Source: Hydrogenophaga sp.
GTDB lineage: Bacteria; Pseudomonadota; Gammaproteobacteria; Burkholderiales; Burkholderiaceae_C
DNA length: 56,551 nucleotides
Assembly: GCF_018780385.1 (NCBI RefSeq)
Contig: NZ_JADMJO010000080.1
Coordinates: 1-56,551 of the forward strand
Direction: 5' to 3'
How positions within the stretch are numbered: the first letter of the stretch is position 1; every line of letters begins with the position of its first letter. Both the position numbers and the translations under genes were made by a program. Below, in pieces: positions 1 to 8,217 of this stretch. The notes under the pieces are model-generated. The model saw nothing but the letters and a program-made list of their open reading frames with translations, was not told the origin of the DNA and did not search any database.

Positions 1-1709
1 TCCAGCGTGAGCAGGTGGGTGGGAATGGAGTCGCCCGAGAACGCGTCCATGGCCAGCAAGTCAAAGGCCTGCGGCGCCTCGCGCTCCAGCATCAGGCGGC
101 CGTCGCCCAGCACCGGCACGATGGTCGCCGCGCTGTCGGCCAGGTAGCTGAAGTGCTTGCGCGCCAGGTCGAGCACCTGGTCGTTGATCTCGTACATGCG
201 CATCTCGTCGCCCGCGCGCCCGTACACCGCGAGCGTGCCCGCGCCCAGGCCCACCACGCCGAGCTTGCGCGGACTGTCGGTGGGCAGGCTCTGCAGCGCG
301 CGGCCGATGCCGGTGCGCTCACAGTAGTAGGCGGTGGCGCGCTTGGGGTGGTTCAGGTACTGCTCGCCGTGGGTGATGCTGCCGTGCACCATGCTGCGCA
401 CGGGGCCCAGGCCGTCCTCGTCCACGCTCTCTTCAATGCGTGTCTGGCTGTAGAAGTTGCGCACCACTTCGGTGTAGCCCTGCACGTAGTCCAGTGAAAT
501 GCTGGACAGGCGCACGCCATACAGCAGCAGTGCCAGCAGCAGGGCCCCGCGCAACCAGCGGCCGCGCAGCTCGGGCCAGAGCACCAGCACCATCAGCAGC
601 GCGCAGAGAAACAGGCCCAGCGGCAGCTCGAAGTAGGCGTTGAACACCACGGGCGCCACCAGGCCCACGAACAGGCCGCCGAGCGCACCGCCCACCGAGA
701 GCATGAGATAGAACAGCGTGAGATGGCGCAGCGGTGGCCGCCGGCGCACCAGTTCGCCGTGGCAGACCATGCAGAACACGAACACCGCCGCGCACAGCAG
801 GCCCACCAGCACCGGCACGTCCAGGCCCTCGTTCATCGCGAAATCGAGCGCCACGAAGGCCAGCGGCAAGGCGATCATCAGGAAGAACGGGCGCACGTAG
901 TAGCGTGGCGCGTCGAAGCACAGGATGAAGCTCAGCAGATACAGCGCCAGCGGCAGCACCCAGAGAAAGGGCACAGGCGCCACGTCCTGCGTGAGGTGGC
1001 GCGTGATGGCCAGCAGCAGCATGGACGCGGTGGCCGCCAGACCCACCCACATCAGGCATTCGCGCCAGCCGGGGCGGGGCGCGTCTTCCAGCTGAGGGGC
1101 GTGGGTGGCCGATGAACCGATGTGACGGCGCACGGTGTAGGCCGCGGTGGCCACACACACCAGCACGAACAGCGCATAACCGGCCGACCAGACCCAGGCC
1201 TGCGGCTTCACCGCCAGCAGCGGCTCCACCAGCACCGGGTAGGAGAGCAGCGCCAGCATGGACGCCAGATTGGACAGCGCGTAAAGCCGGTAGGGCTGCA
1301 CGCCCTGGCTCACGAAGGTGCGTGCGTACCAGGCCTGCATCAGCGGGCCGGTGGTGGAGAGCAGCAGGTAGGGCACCCCCACCGTGGTGGCCAGCACGCC
1401 GAGCACGCTCCAGGTGGGGTAGGCCTGGGCGTCGAGCTTCCACGAGGGGTCGGCCACCACCGGCAGGGTGGCCAGGCTGAGCAGCAGCAGCGCGCCATGC
1501 ACCCACGGCTGGCGCCGGGTGCTGATCTTTTCGTGCATCACATGCACGTAGGCATAGCCCAGCAGCAGTTCCACCTGGAAAAAGACCATGCACAGCGTCC
1601 ACACCGAGGACGAGCCGCCGAACCACGGCAGGATCATCTTGGCCACAACGGGCTGAATCTGGAACAGGAGGAAGGCGGAGAGGAAGACCGTGGTGGCGAA
1701 GAGGGGCAT
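1..1709 (-). CDS. Fused MFS-like membrane / spermidine synthase-like protein (C-terminus cut by window edge)
   Basis: About 569 residues are visible. The N-terminal two thirds is a string of hydrophobic segments starting MPLFATTVFLSAFLLFQIQP, typical of the fused MFS/spermidine synthase family. The visible C-terminal part is a Rossmann-type aminopropyltransferase-like domain with the nucleotide-binding stretch GLGAGTLAVYGRAGDEM and, at the edge, DAFSGDSIPTHLL. Polyamine synthesis is not established for these membrane fusions; many lack known substrates. The reading frame is open from the ATG at 1709-1707 to the window edge, without a stop. The downstream neighbour is outside the window. The family call is confident; the function is not. 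Confidence 0.85.
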   Translation of the reverse strand, partial: MPLFATTVFLSAFLLFQIQPVVAKMILPWFGGSSSVWTLCMVFFQVELLLGYAYVHVMHEKISTRRQPWVHGALLLLSLATLPVVADPSWKLDAQAYPTWSVLGVLATTVGVPYLLLSTTGPLMQAWYARTFVSQGVQPYRLYALSNLASMLALLSYPVLVEPLLAVKPQAWVWSAGYALFVLVCVATAAYTVRRHIGSSATHAPQLEDAPRPGWRECLMWVGLAATASMLLLAITRHLTQDVAPVPFLWVLPLALYLLSFILCFDAPRYYVRPFFLMIALPLAFVALDFAMNEGLDVPVLVGLLCAAVFVFCMVCHGELVRRRPPLRHLTLFYLMLSVGGALGGLFVGLVAPVVFNAYFELPLGLFLCALLMVLVLWPELRGRWLRGALLLALLLYGVRLSSISLDYVQGYTEVVRNFYSQTRIEESVDEDGLGPVRSMVHGSITHGEQYLNHPKRATAYYCERTGIGRALQSLPTDSPRKLGVVGLGAGTLAVYGRAGDEMRMYEINDQVLDLARKHFSYLADSAATIVPVLGDGRLMLEREAPQAFDLLAMDAFSGDSIPTHLLTL

Positions 1710-1789
1710 GGGAAAGGAAGGGACTGGCCGGAGGTGCCGAAGTATGGCCGAGGCGGCGGGGCGCAGGGACTGGGGAGTATGCGGCGTGC

Positions 1790-2590
1790 TCAGGGGTGGC
1801 GTTGCAGAAACGCTTCGATCGCTTCGTTCACCGGCTCCGGGTGCGTGATCGGTCCCATGTGGCCGAGCTGCTCGAACACCTGGTGTTCGGCCCTGGGCAG
1901 CACACGCAGCAGGCGACGGGTCACACCGTGGGCCGAGGCGGTGGAGCGTCCGCCCGTCATGCACAGCACGGGAATGTCGAGGCTGGCGAAGTGGTCCAGC
2001 GGCGTGGATTCGATCATCAACGCGTGGGCCCAGCGGCGCACATTGGCCGTGGCGTTGGCGATCGCCGTCTGGCGCTCAGGGGGCGTGGCGTCCCAGCTGC
2101 CACTGCCCATCCAGTAGTCGATGAAGCATTTCGCGGCCAGGGACTTGTCGCCAGCGTCCAGCGCCGCGGCAGCAGCGGCCACCGCGTTGCGGATGCCGTC
2201 GGCTTCGTTGGGCGCGGGCCCGTCGGCTTCGATCAACGAGAACAGCGTGGGCTCGTACAGCACGAGGGCGCGCACGCGCTGCGGCTGCTGCAGTGCGGTG
2301 ATCAGCGCCACAGCAGCACCGAACGAATGGCCCACCAGACCGAATGATTCTCCAGCCCGGGCGAACGCCGGTTCCAGGAAGGCCACCTCGTCGGACAGGG
2401 TGATCGTGCGATCCGACGGCCAATCCGGGCTCGACCCCGAACCATAGGAGTCGGGCGCGAGCACCCGGTGGCTGTTGGCCAACCGGGCCATCAAGGCACG
2501 CCATTGACCACCGTGGCTCGCATTGGAATGCAGGCAGACGACGGCCGGGCCGGTGCCGGCTTCGCGAATGTGGGGCTGGGCTGCGGGCAT
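1790..2590 (-). CDS. Alpha/beta-fold hydrolase
   Basis: A 266-residue alpha/beta hydrolase. It has the oxyanion-hole region CLHSNASHGGQW near residue 19, the nucleophile elbow GHSFGAA (Ser89), a DIPVLCMTGG strand that would carry the acid loop, and a C-terminal QLGHMGPITHPE segment with the catalytic His. The ATG at 2590 is preferred over one 19 codons upstream because a GGAG ribosome site precedes it at normal spacing and the extra residues look non-native. It is the last gene of a same-strand run beginning with an amino acid ABC transporter, so it may hydrolyse an ester or amide taken up by that system. The substrate cannot be read from sequence. Confidence 0.88.
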   Translation of the reverse strand: MPAAQPHIREAGTGPAVVCLHSNASHGGQWRALMARLANSHRVLAPDSYGSGSSPDWPSDRTITLSDEVAFLEPAFARAGESFGLVGHSFGAAVALITALQQPQRVRALVLYEPTLFSLIEADGPAPNEADGIRNAVAAAAAALDAGDKSLAAKCFIDYWMGSGSWDATPPERQTAIANATANVRRWAHALMIESTPLDHFASLDIPVLCMTGGRSTASAHGVTRRLLRVLPRAEHQVFEQLGHMGPITHPEPVNEAIEAFLQRHP

Positions 2591-2677
2591 GGGGTGCTCC
2601 AGAAAGGGCTCCGCCACAGGCGGCGCTTGGCAGAACGCCAACTGCATTGGACACCTTGTGCGCGTTGCCAGGAAACC

Positions 2678-3457
2678 TCAGGCCGCTACGCGCCCTTCCG
2701 AAAATCGCTGCAGGAACTGGCGCCCGCGCTCTGTGCTGGGTTCGGCAAAAAACGCCACGGGATTGCCGGTCTCCACCACCACGCCCCGGTCCATGAAGAC
2801 CACGCGGTGAGCCGCCTCGCGGGCAAACGCCATCTCGTGCGTCACCACCAGCATGGTCATGCCCTCGGCGGCGAGGTCACGCATCACCGCCAGCACCTCG
2901 CCCACCAGTTCGGGGTCGAGTGCGCTGGTGGGCTCGTCGAACAACATGAGTGCAGGCTTCATGGCCAGCGAGCGTGCGATGCCCACGCGCTGTTTCTGCC
3001 CGCCGGACAAGCGCGCCGGGAACACGTCGCGCTTGTCGAACAGTCCAACGCGCTTCAACAGCGCCTCGGCCTCGGCTCGCACCTCGTCTCTGGGCCGGCG
3101 CTGCACATGCACGGGTGCCTCCATCACGTTCTGCAACACGGTGAGGTGAGGCCACAGCGCGAACTGCTGGAACACCATGCCGATGCGCGTGCGCACTTGC
3201 GCGAGCTGTCTGTCGTTCATCACCACGCCACCCGAGGTGATGCCGATGGGCTGGCTGTCGATCAGGATGCGCCCACTGTCGGGGCGCTCCAGCCAGTTGA
3301 TGCAGCGCAGCAGGGTGGACTTGCCCGAACCCGAGGGGCCGAGCAGGCAGACCGTTTCACCCGGCGCCACGGAGAACGAGATGTTGTCGAGCACGCGCAG
3401 ACTGCCGTAGCTCTTGCTGAGCGACTGGACACTGAGGAGGGGGATGCGTGTGGGCAT
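2678..3457 (-). CDS. Polar amino acid ABC transporter, ATP-binding protein
   Basis: A 259-residue ATPase of the GlnQ/HisP type. It has Walker [10 protein letters not shown] (residues 40-48), Q-loop FQQF, signature [16 protein letters not shown] (from 150), Walker [15 protein letters not shown] (from 170) and the switch-loop [12 protein letters not shown]. It would energise import by the two permeases encoded just upstream on the same strand. A GTG three codons upstream at 3466 is an alternative start. The gene lies about 20 bp after the second permease, in the order binding protein, permease, permease, ATPase, a standard importer operon. The exact solute is unknown; the neighbouring creatininase and amidohydrolase genes suggest a nitrogen-rich compound. 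Confidence 0.93.
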   Translation of the reverse strand: MPTRIPLLSVQSLSKSYGSLRVLDNISFSVAPGETVCLLGPSGSGKSTLLRCINWLERPDSGRILIDSQPIGITSGGVVMNDRQLAQVRTRIGMVFQQFALWPHLTVLQNVMEAPVHVQRRPRDEVRAEAEALLKRVGLFDKRDVFPARLSGGQKQRVGIARSLAMKPALMLFDEPTSALDPELVGEVLAVMRDLAAEGMTMLVVTHEMAFAREAAHRVVFMDRGVVVETGNPVAFFAEPSTERGRQFLQRFSEGRVAA

Positions 3458-3476
3458 GGTGTGCACCGGTGATGAG

Positions 3477-4133
3477 TCAGCGCCGCGCCTCGGCCATGCG
3501 CCCCACGGCGGCCACGCCGGCCTCCACCACCAGGCACAGGGCCCAATAGAGCAGCACGGCGGTCAGGAAGGCGGCGAACGGAATGAAGTGGCGCGACTGG
3601 ATCGAGCTCACCGCGTGGGTGAGTTCAGGCAACGTGATGATGGTGAGGAAGGCGCTGTCCTTGATGATCTGGATCAGCTGGTTGCCCAGCACCGGCGCGC
3701 TGGAGAGCGCCAGCGGTGGCAGCACGATGCGCCGGAACAGCCCGAAGCCGCTGTAGCCGAACGCCACCCCAGCTTCGATGGGCGCGCGCGGTTGAGCGGC
3801 CCAGGCCGCGCGCAGAATCTCGGCCATGTAGGCCGCGTGGTAGGCGGTGAGCGCAAACAGGCCCGCGCTCCAGGCGTCGAACTGCAAGCCCAGCGAGGGC
3901 AGGCCGTAGTAGACGATGTAGGCAAACAGCAGGAAGGGCGTGCAACGCGCCAGATCCACCAGCCCCTTGACCGGCAGCGACAGCGCTCGCCGCGGCGACA
4001 TCAGCAGCATCGACAACAAGGCGCCGAGCAGCAGCGCCACCAGACCCGCCAGCACCGACAGCAGCACGGTGTTGCCCAGCCCCGAGAGCAGCAAGCCGCG
4101 CTCCGACCACACGGTGGCGAAGTCGCGCATCAT
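3477..4133 (-). CDS. Polar amino acid ABC transporter, permease (second)
   Basis: A 218-residue inner-membrane permease of the HisM/HisQ family with about five hydrophobic helices. The EAA loop that docks on the ATPase is readable as [20 protein letters not shown], and the N-terminal part has [17 protein letters not shown], typical of polar amino acid permeases. The first ATG overlaps the stop of the preceding permease by four bases (ATGA), so translation is probably coupled. A second ATG follows at once and could serve instead. It should pair with the other permease as a heterodimer. Confidence 0.92.
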   Translation of the reverse strand: MMRDFATVWSERGLLLSGLGNTVLLSVLAGLVALLLGALLSMLLMSPRRALSLPVKGLVDLARCTPFLLFAYIVYYGLPSLGLQFDAWSAGLFALTAYHAAYMAEILRAAWAAQPRAPIEAGVAFGYSGFGLFRRIVLPPLALSSAPVLGNQLIQIIKDSAFLTIITLPELTHAVSSIQSRHFIPFAAFLTAVLLYWALCLVVEAGVAAVGRMAEARR

Positions 4134-4777
4134 GCGGTGGCCTCGCGGTAGAGCGTGCGCCGCTCCACCCAGCGCTGCATGCTCACCAGCGCAAAGACGA
4201 TGGGGATGTAGATGGCCAGCGCCACCAGGAAAGGCGGCAGTGGCTCGTAGGTCTGCGCGCCGATGCGCACGGCAGCACGCGTGATGTCGACCACGCCCAC
4301 CACCGCGAGCACCGGGGTGAGCTTGACCAGTTGCGACATCTCGTTGATGAGGCCAGGCAGTGCGGTGCGCCAGACCTGCGGCAGCACGATGCGCCGAAAG
4401 CGCAGGGCCTGGCCCATGCCGACCGATTGCGCGGCCTCGATCTGGTCTTTCGGCAGATCGAGCAGCGCTGCGCGCCACACCTCGCAGTTGAAGGCGGCGG
4501 TGTTGAGCACGAGCGCGATCAGGCCCGCCTGCACCGGCCCGACCGACAGGCCCACCGTGGGCAGGGCAAAGAAGATCAGCAGCACCAGCGTGACCAGCGG
4601 TGTGGCGCGCAGCAGGCTCACGTACAGCGCCACCACCGGGCCCAGCAGCGGCACCCGGGCCCAGCGCACGAGCGCCAGACCCAAGCCCAGCGGCAGGCCC
4701 AGCGCGATGCCGGCAGCCGAGAGCAGCAGCGTGGTCAGCGCGCCGCTGAAGATCGTCAGGACATCTGCAAGGCTCAT
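4130..4777 (-). CDS. Polar amino acid ABC transporter, permease (first)
   Basis: A 215-residue permease of the HisM/HisQ family. It has the family signature LRATPLVTLVLLIFFALP in the N-terminal half and the EAA loop EAAQSVGMGQALRFRRIVLP in the cytoplasmic loop that contacts the ATPase. It starts 23 bp after the binding-protein gene and overlaps the next permease by four bases. The two permeases differ clearly in sequence, as expected for a heterodimeric importer. Confidence 0.92.
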   Translation of the reverse strand: MSLADVLTIFSGALTTLLLSAAGIALGLPLGLGLALVRWARVPLLGPVVALYVSLLRATPLVTLVLLIFFALPTVGLSVGPVQAGLIALVLNTAAFNCEVWRAALLDLPKDQIEAAQSVGMGQALRFRRIVLPQVWRTALPGLINEMSQLVKLTPVLAVVGVVDITRAAVRIGAQTYEPLPPFLVALAIYIPIVFALVSMQRWVERRTLYREATA

Positions 4778-4800
4778 GCGCGGGTCATGTCACCGGGTGT

Positions 4801-5646
4801 TCACTGCTCGGGCGTGTAGCTGACCGGCAGGTTGAAGGATTCGCCGAACCACTTCTTCTGCAGGGCCGGCATGACGCCGTTGGCCTTCTGCGCGGCGATG
4901 AAGTCGTTCATGAATTTCTGCAGCTCGGTGTTGCCCTTTTTCACCGCCCAGGCCGGGTACGAGTTGCCCGAGACCGGTTGACCAAGTTCGAACACCGCGG
5001 GCTTCTCGGCCACCAGCGCCTTGAGGTTGATGACGGTGTTGACCACGAAGTCGGTGCGCTTGAGCGCGAGGTCCTGGTAGGCCTCTGGATACGACGCGTA
5101 CTCGACGATCTTGCCGAGCTTGCCGCCTTCCTTGGCGAGCAGGGCCTGCAGCTCGGGCAGGCGGCTGAGGAACGCGCTGCCGGTCTGCACACCCACGGTC
5201 TTGCCGTTCAGGTCCTTGATCGACTTGATGCTGCTGTCGTCCTTGCGCTTGACGTAGTAGTGCGTGGCGTCGGCAATGGGGCTGGTGAAGTCAAGCGACT
5301 GTGTGCGCTCCTTGGTCATCAGCACGGCGGTGATGGCGATGTCGTACTTGCCGGTGGCCACGCCGGCCAGGATGCCGGGCCAGGGGAGGATCTCCTGGCG
5401 GATCTCGAACGGGGCGTATTTGCGCAGCGCATCGACCATCTCGTTGTTGAAGCCGGTCGGCTTGCCGTCCTTGACGAATTCGAACGGCCGGAAGTCGTCT
5501 TCGGTGACCACGGTCATGTAGCCGCGCTTCTTGATCTCGTCGAGGTTGGCGGCGTGCGCCGAGCCCGCGGCGCCCCAGAGGGCCGGGGCCAGCAACAGGG
5601 CGGCGAGCACGCCGCGGCGGGTGGAGGGAGCAAGGTTCTTGGACAT
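4801..5646 (-). CDS. Polar amino acid ABC transporter, periplasmic substrate-binding protein
   Basis: A 281-residue SBP_bac_3 protein. A Sec signal peptide ends near SAHAANLDE, followed by the family opening KKRGYMTVVTEDDFRPFEFV, the conserved DIAITAVLMTKERTQSLDFT around the ligand cleft, and DLNGKTVGVQTGSAF in lobe 2. The start at MSKNLAP is chosen over an upstream in-frame Met because it gives a proper signal peptide and is preceded by AGGA. It is the first gene of the importer operon and is preceded by a sigma-54-type promoter. Close relatives bind amino acids, but the ligand is not determined here. Confidence 0.92.
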   Translation of the reverse strand: MSKNLAPSTRRGVLAALLLAPALWGAAGSAHAANLDEIKKRGYMTVVTEDDFRPFEFVKDGKPTGFNNEMVDALRKYAPFEIRQEILPWPGILAGVATGKYDIAITAVLMTKERTQSLDFTSPIADATHYYVKRKDDSSIKSIKDLNGKTVGVQTGSAFLSRLPELQALLAKEGGKLGKIVEYASYPEAYQDLALKRTDFVVNTVINLKALVAEKPAVFELGQPVSGNSYPAWAVKKGNTELQKFMNDFIAAQKANGVMPALQKKWFGESFNLPVSYTPEQ

Positions 5647-5698
5647 GGTGAGGTTCCTGAAGGAGGTTGGAAACAGACGTCGAACGCTGCCATGAAAG

Positions 5699-5714
5699 CG
5701 CAAGGAGCGTGCCC
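5699..5714 (-). promoter_or_regulatory. Sigma-54 (-24/-12) promoter ahead of the amino acid ABC operon
   Basis: Read on the minus strand the sequence is GGGCACGCTCCTTGCG. The consensus core GGCACG-N4-TTGC is matched in full; only the outermost T and W differ. The -12 GC lies about 55 bp upstream of the binding-protein ATG, leaving a leader of roughly 40 bases that holds the ribosome site. A single TGCACCA half-site, resembling half of an NtrC site, lies about 75 bp further upstream. The match is seen directly; its use is inferred. Confidence 0.62.
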
Positions 5715-5830
5715 GGCGAACCGGCCGGAAAGCCCGGCGCAACCGATGGGCGAGGGGCGCGGCGAAGCCACCGGCCTCTAGCCTGGTGCATGGGAAGCCG
5801 CTCGCACGTCGGCGGTGCGGCGCGACCGCT

Positions 5831-6598
5831 TCAGTCCGGTGCGCTCACCCCGTGCCACTCCAGAACCTGCCAGCGCCGGGGCAGTCGCGCACTCCCGACC
5901 ACGGCGAGGTGTTCGCTTTCGCGCTGCACGTGGAAGCCCTGCGCCAGGCCTTCCAGCGCCGGCACGGTGGCGCGCTCGATGGTCCACTCGCCGTGCTCCC
6001 GCGTGCCAAAGGCAATCACGAAATCGAGCAGGGCCTCGGCCTGTTGCGGATGGCGCGCCACTGCGTGGGCCAGCGTGTCGTCGGGTGCGGTGTCCAGTGG
6101 CCAGGGTGCCGCGCGTGGCCGCAGATGCATGAGGTAGCGCCCGGCCACCAGCAGCCGCTCGGCTGTGGGTGCGCCGGTGGCGTCGAGCGCGGCCAGCGCG
6201 ATGCGCGTGCCCAGCGAGCCGGGCAGGCGCTCCCACACCTCGAAGTACTGCCCGTGAATGCCGGTCTCGTGCACGCAGTCGGGCGACTCGAACACCATGT
6301 GGCCGGCGTCGGGCGTGCTGCGCGGGGGCTGCAGGTCGATCCGGCGCTGCCAGGTGCAGACCTCGGGTCGCGCAGCATCGGGTCGCGTGATGAGCGTGGT
6401 GCCGCCAAAGCCTTGCAGCTCGGCGCGGCCCGCGGATGTGGTGCGATCGGCCTCGGGCGGCACGCGCAGGTCGCCGTGCCACAGGCCGGTTTGCAGCCAG
6501 CGCACCCAGGTGGTGGTGTCGCGTTCGGCCGGGGTTTGCAGCAGGGTGCGTTGCCACACGCCGTGGTAGCGGTCGGGAATGGGGTCGGTAGCGTTCAT
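5831..6598 (-). CDS. Uncharacterised 255-residue protein, possibly HRI1-like
   Basis: I do not recognise this protein with certainty. It begins MNATDPIPDRYHGVWQRTLL and reads as a soluble protein rich in short beta-strands, with repeated Trp/Gly patterns (TWVRWLQTGLWHGDLRVP, VFESPDCVHETGIHGQYFEVWERL) suggestive of two lipocalin-like barrels, as in the HRI1 family. No signal peptide or membrane segment is present. It lies between an isochorismatase-like hydrolase and an ABC importer on the same strand, separated from the former by a REP-like repeat and from the latter by a 184-bp gap that holds the sigma-54 promoter. It is therefore the likely last gene of the creatininase operon. The start at 6598 drops eight repeat-derived residues. 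Function is unknown. Confidence 0.75.
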   Translation of the reverse strand: MNATDPIPDRYHGVWQRTLLQTPAERDTTTWVRWLQTGLWHGDLRVPPEADRTTSAGRAELQGFGGTTLITRPDAARPEVCTWQRRIDLQPPRSTPDAGHMVFESPDCVHETGIHGQYFEVWERLPGSLGTRIALAALDATGAPTAERLLVAGRYLMHLRPRAAPWPLDTAPDDTLAHAVARHPQQAEALLDFVIAFGTREHGEWTIERATVPALEGLAQGFHVQRESEHLAVVGSARLPRRWQVLEWHGVSAPD

Positions 6599-6613
6599 GG
6601 GTGTGTGTGAGGG

Positions 6614-6700
6614 CTTCGACAAGCTCAGCCCGAACGGATATGGGCTCAGCCCGAACGGATATCGGCTCGGCCCGAACGGATATCGGCTCGGCCCGAACGG
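6614..6700 (+). repeat. REP-like element with a 21-bp tandem expansion
   Basis: The stretch opens with CTTCGACAAGCTCAGCCCG, the core of a palindromic repeat I know from many betaproteobacterial genomes. It then runs into 3.7 tandem copies of a 21-bp unit of the form GCTCAGCCCGAACGGATATG: units at 6623-6643, 6644-6664, 6665-6685 and a 15-bp partial at 6686-6700. The units differ at only one or two positions. The repeat fills most of the space between two minus-strand genes. Confidence 0.85.
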
Positions 6701-6709
6701 AGGTTTGCG

Positions 6710-7423
6710 TCAGGGTCCGGTGAAGGCTTTCACCCAGGTATTCACGCGGGCGCTCAGTTGGTCGGGTGCGGCGTTGGTCAGGCCCTGCAACGAAGCCACC
6801 ACCTCGTCGGTGCTGCACACGCGTCCGAAGATGCCGCCCTCCACGCCGATCATGGCGAGCGCTGGAGCCTGCAGCGCGGGGTTGCTCGCGGCGGTCGCGT
6901 CCCCCACGGTGGTGCAGAGGAAACCCCGGTCCACGGCTTCGCGCAGCGTGGAGTGCACACAGACTTCGGTGGTCACGCCGCAGACGATGAGCCGCTCGAT
7001 GTCGCGCGCGGCCAGCACTGGCGCCAGCCGTGTGCGGTGGAAGGCGCCATAGCCGGGTTTGTCGATCACTTCTTCGCCTGCCATCGGGCGCACGGCGTCC
7101 ACGAAGTCGTGTCCTTGTTCGCCGCGCACCAGCAGCCGGCCCAGCGGCCCCAGGCTGCCGATGGGTGCGCCCGCGTCCACGCTGCGCTGCAGCTTGGGCG
7201 CAGGGCAGTCGCTCAGGTCGCTCAAGTGGCCTTCGCGCGTGTGCACCACCAGCAGGCCGGCGGCGCGCGCGGCCTGCAGCAGCCGCACGGCGTTGGCCAC
7301 CACCGCCTGCATGGGGCCGATGTCGATGCCGGCCTTGTCGGCGTAACCGCCGGGGCTGCAGAAGTCACGCTGCAGGTCGATCACGACCAGCGCGGTGCGG
7401 GTGGGGTCGAGTGCGGTGTCCAT
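6710..7423 (-). CDS. Isochorismatase-fold cysteine amidohydrolase (biuret/carbamoylsarcosine amidase-like)
   Basis: A 237-residue cysteine hydrolase. The Asp-Lys-Cys triad of the family is visible as D16 (VVIDLQRDF), K122 (IDKPGYGAFHRTRL) and C155 (GVTTEVCVHSTLREA). The combination of DKPGYGAF with TTEVCVHST is typical of amidases acting on small carbamoyl compounds such as biuret, N-carbamoylsarcosine or ureidoacrylate, rather than isochorismate. It begins two bases after the creatininase stop, so the two are translated together and probably act on related compounds. N-carbamoylsarcosine hydrolysis is a known step in one creatinine route, which would fit, but the substrate is inferred. Confidence 0.88.
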   Translation of the reverse strand: MDTALDPTRTALVVIDLQRDFCSPGGYADKAGIDIGPMQAVVANAVRLLQAARAAGLLVVHTREGHLSDLSDCPAPKLQRSVDAGAPIGSLGPLGRLLVRGEQGHDFVDAVRPMAGEEVIDKPGYGAFHRTRLAPVLAARDIERLIVCGVTTEVCVHSTLREAVDRGFLCTTVGDATAASNPALQAPALAMIGVEGGIFGRVCSTDEVVASLQGLTNAAPDQLSARVNTWVKAFTGP

Positions 7424-7425
7424 GG

Positions 7426-8217
7426 TCAGACGCCGGTGGGCCGGGTGAATCCGGTGGTGATGGCCTCGGCCATGCGGCGGGCCACCTCGGTGGCGAGCAG
7501 ATGGCCCTTTGTCGCGTCAGATCCTTTGGCGGAGGACAGCACACCCGAGGCCGGCACCCAGTCGGTGCGCGGTGGGTACATGTCGTAGGGCGGGAAGTCG
7601 GCCGGGCCGTCGTCGGGCAGCAGGTCCATGCGCACGAGGTGGGGGTGGTAGTGCAGCATCATCGACGTCTCCAGCACGGCCGCGTGCTCCAGCGCGAAGC
7701 CGGGGAAACCGTCGGGGAACACATCGCCCAGCGTCTCGGGCGTCATGAAATCCCAGTACTCCAGGCGCATAACCTGCAGCGCGGTGTCGGGGTCGGCGGC
7801 TTTGGCGTCGCGCAGTCCGAGGTCGATGCCTTCGATCAGGAACCACTGGTTCTCGTAGTGGCCGTTGACGATCACGAGCTTGGTCAAACCGTGCCGCGCG
7901 AACTCGCGCACCGCGTCGCGCACCTGGCCCACCAGCGTGGCCGCGTCCACGCTCGTGGTGCCGCAGAAATGTTGCCCACCACCGCACTTGGGCTGCGACT
8001 TGTAGCCGTAGGACAGCGTGGGCGCCACCAGCCCACCCACCAGCGCGGCAGTGTCGGCGGCCACGGCGCTGGAGAGCAGGCCGTCGGTGCCCAGCGGCAG
8101 GTGCGGACCGTGCTGTTCGAGCGCGCCCACGGGCAGCAGCACGGGCGGCTGATCGCGCTGCACGCGCGACTGGTAGTCGACCCAGGAGAGCTCGTTCATC
8201 CACACGGTGGTGTTCAT
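7426..8217 (-). CDS. Creatininase (creatinine amidohydrolase) family protein
   Basis: A 263-residue metalloamidohydrolase. The metal ligands of Pseudomonas creatininase are all present at the same positions: E34 and H36 (VGALEQHG), D45 (GTDGLL), H120 and E122 (NGHYEN). The family stretch GYKSQPKCGGGQHFCGTTS and the active-site H178 are also there. The Trp that is 154 in the Pseudomonas enzyme is W155 here, whereas Trp174 is Phe (GFPGFALEH), so kinetics or substrate may differ. The reaction would open creatinine to creatine. The start directly abuts the stop of the EamA gene (TGAATG), showing tight operon packing. Creatininase-fold enzymes with other substrates exist, but the similarity here extends over the whole length. 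Numbering of the reference enzyme is from memory. Confidence 0.9.
   Translation of the reverse strand: MNTTVWMNELSWVDYQSRVQRDQPPVLLPVGALEQHGPHLPLGTDGLLSSAVAADTAALVGGLVAPTLSYGYKSQPKCGGGQHFCGTTSVDAATLVGQVRDAVREFARHGLTKLVIVNGHYENQWFLIEGIDLGLRDAKAADPDTALQVMRLEYWDFMTPETLGDVFPDGFPGFALEHAAVLETSMMLHYHPHLVRMDLLPDDGPADFPPYDMYPPRTDWVPASGVLSSAKGSDATKGHLLATEVARRMAEAITTGFTRPTGV

Noticed and set aside
433..1626. A long minus-strand frame overlapping the first gene
   Set aside because: It is the wrong frame of the membrane/spermidine synthase-like gene. The true frame gives clear transmembrane and nucleotide-binding motifs and runs to the window edge.
5770..5782. NtrC site upstream of the sigma-54 promoter at 5699
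   Set aside because: Only one half-site (TGCACCA) is present; the partner half does not match, so it is only mentioned, not called.
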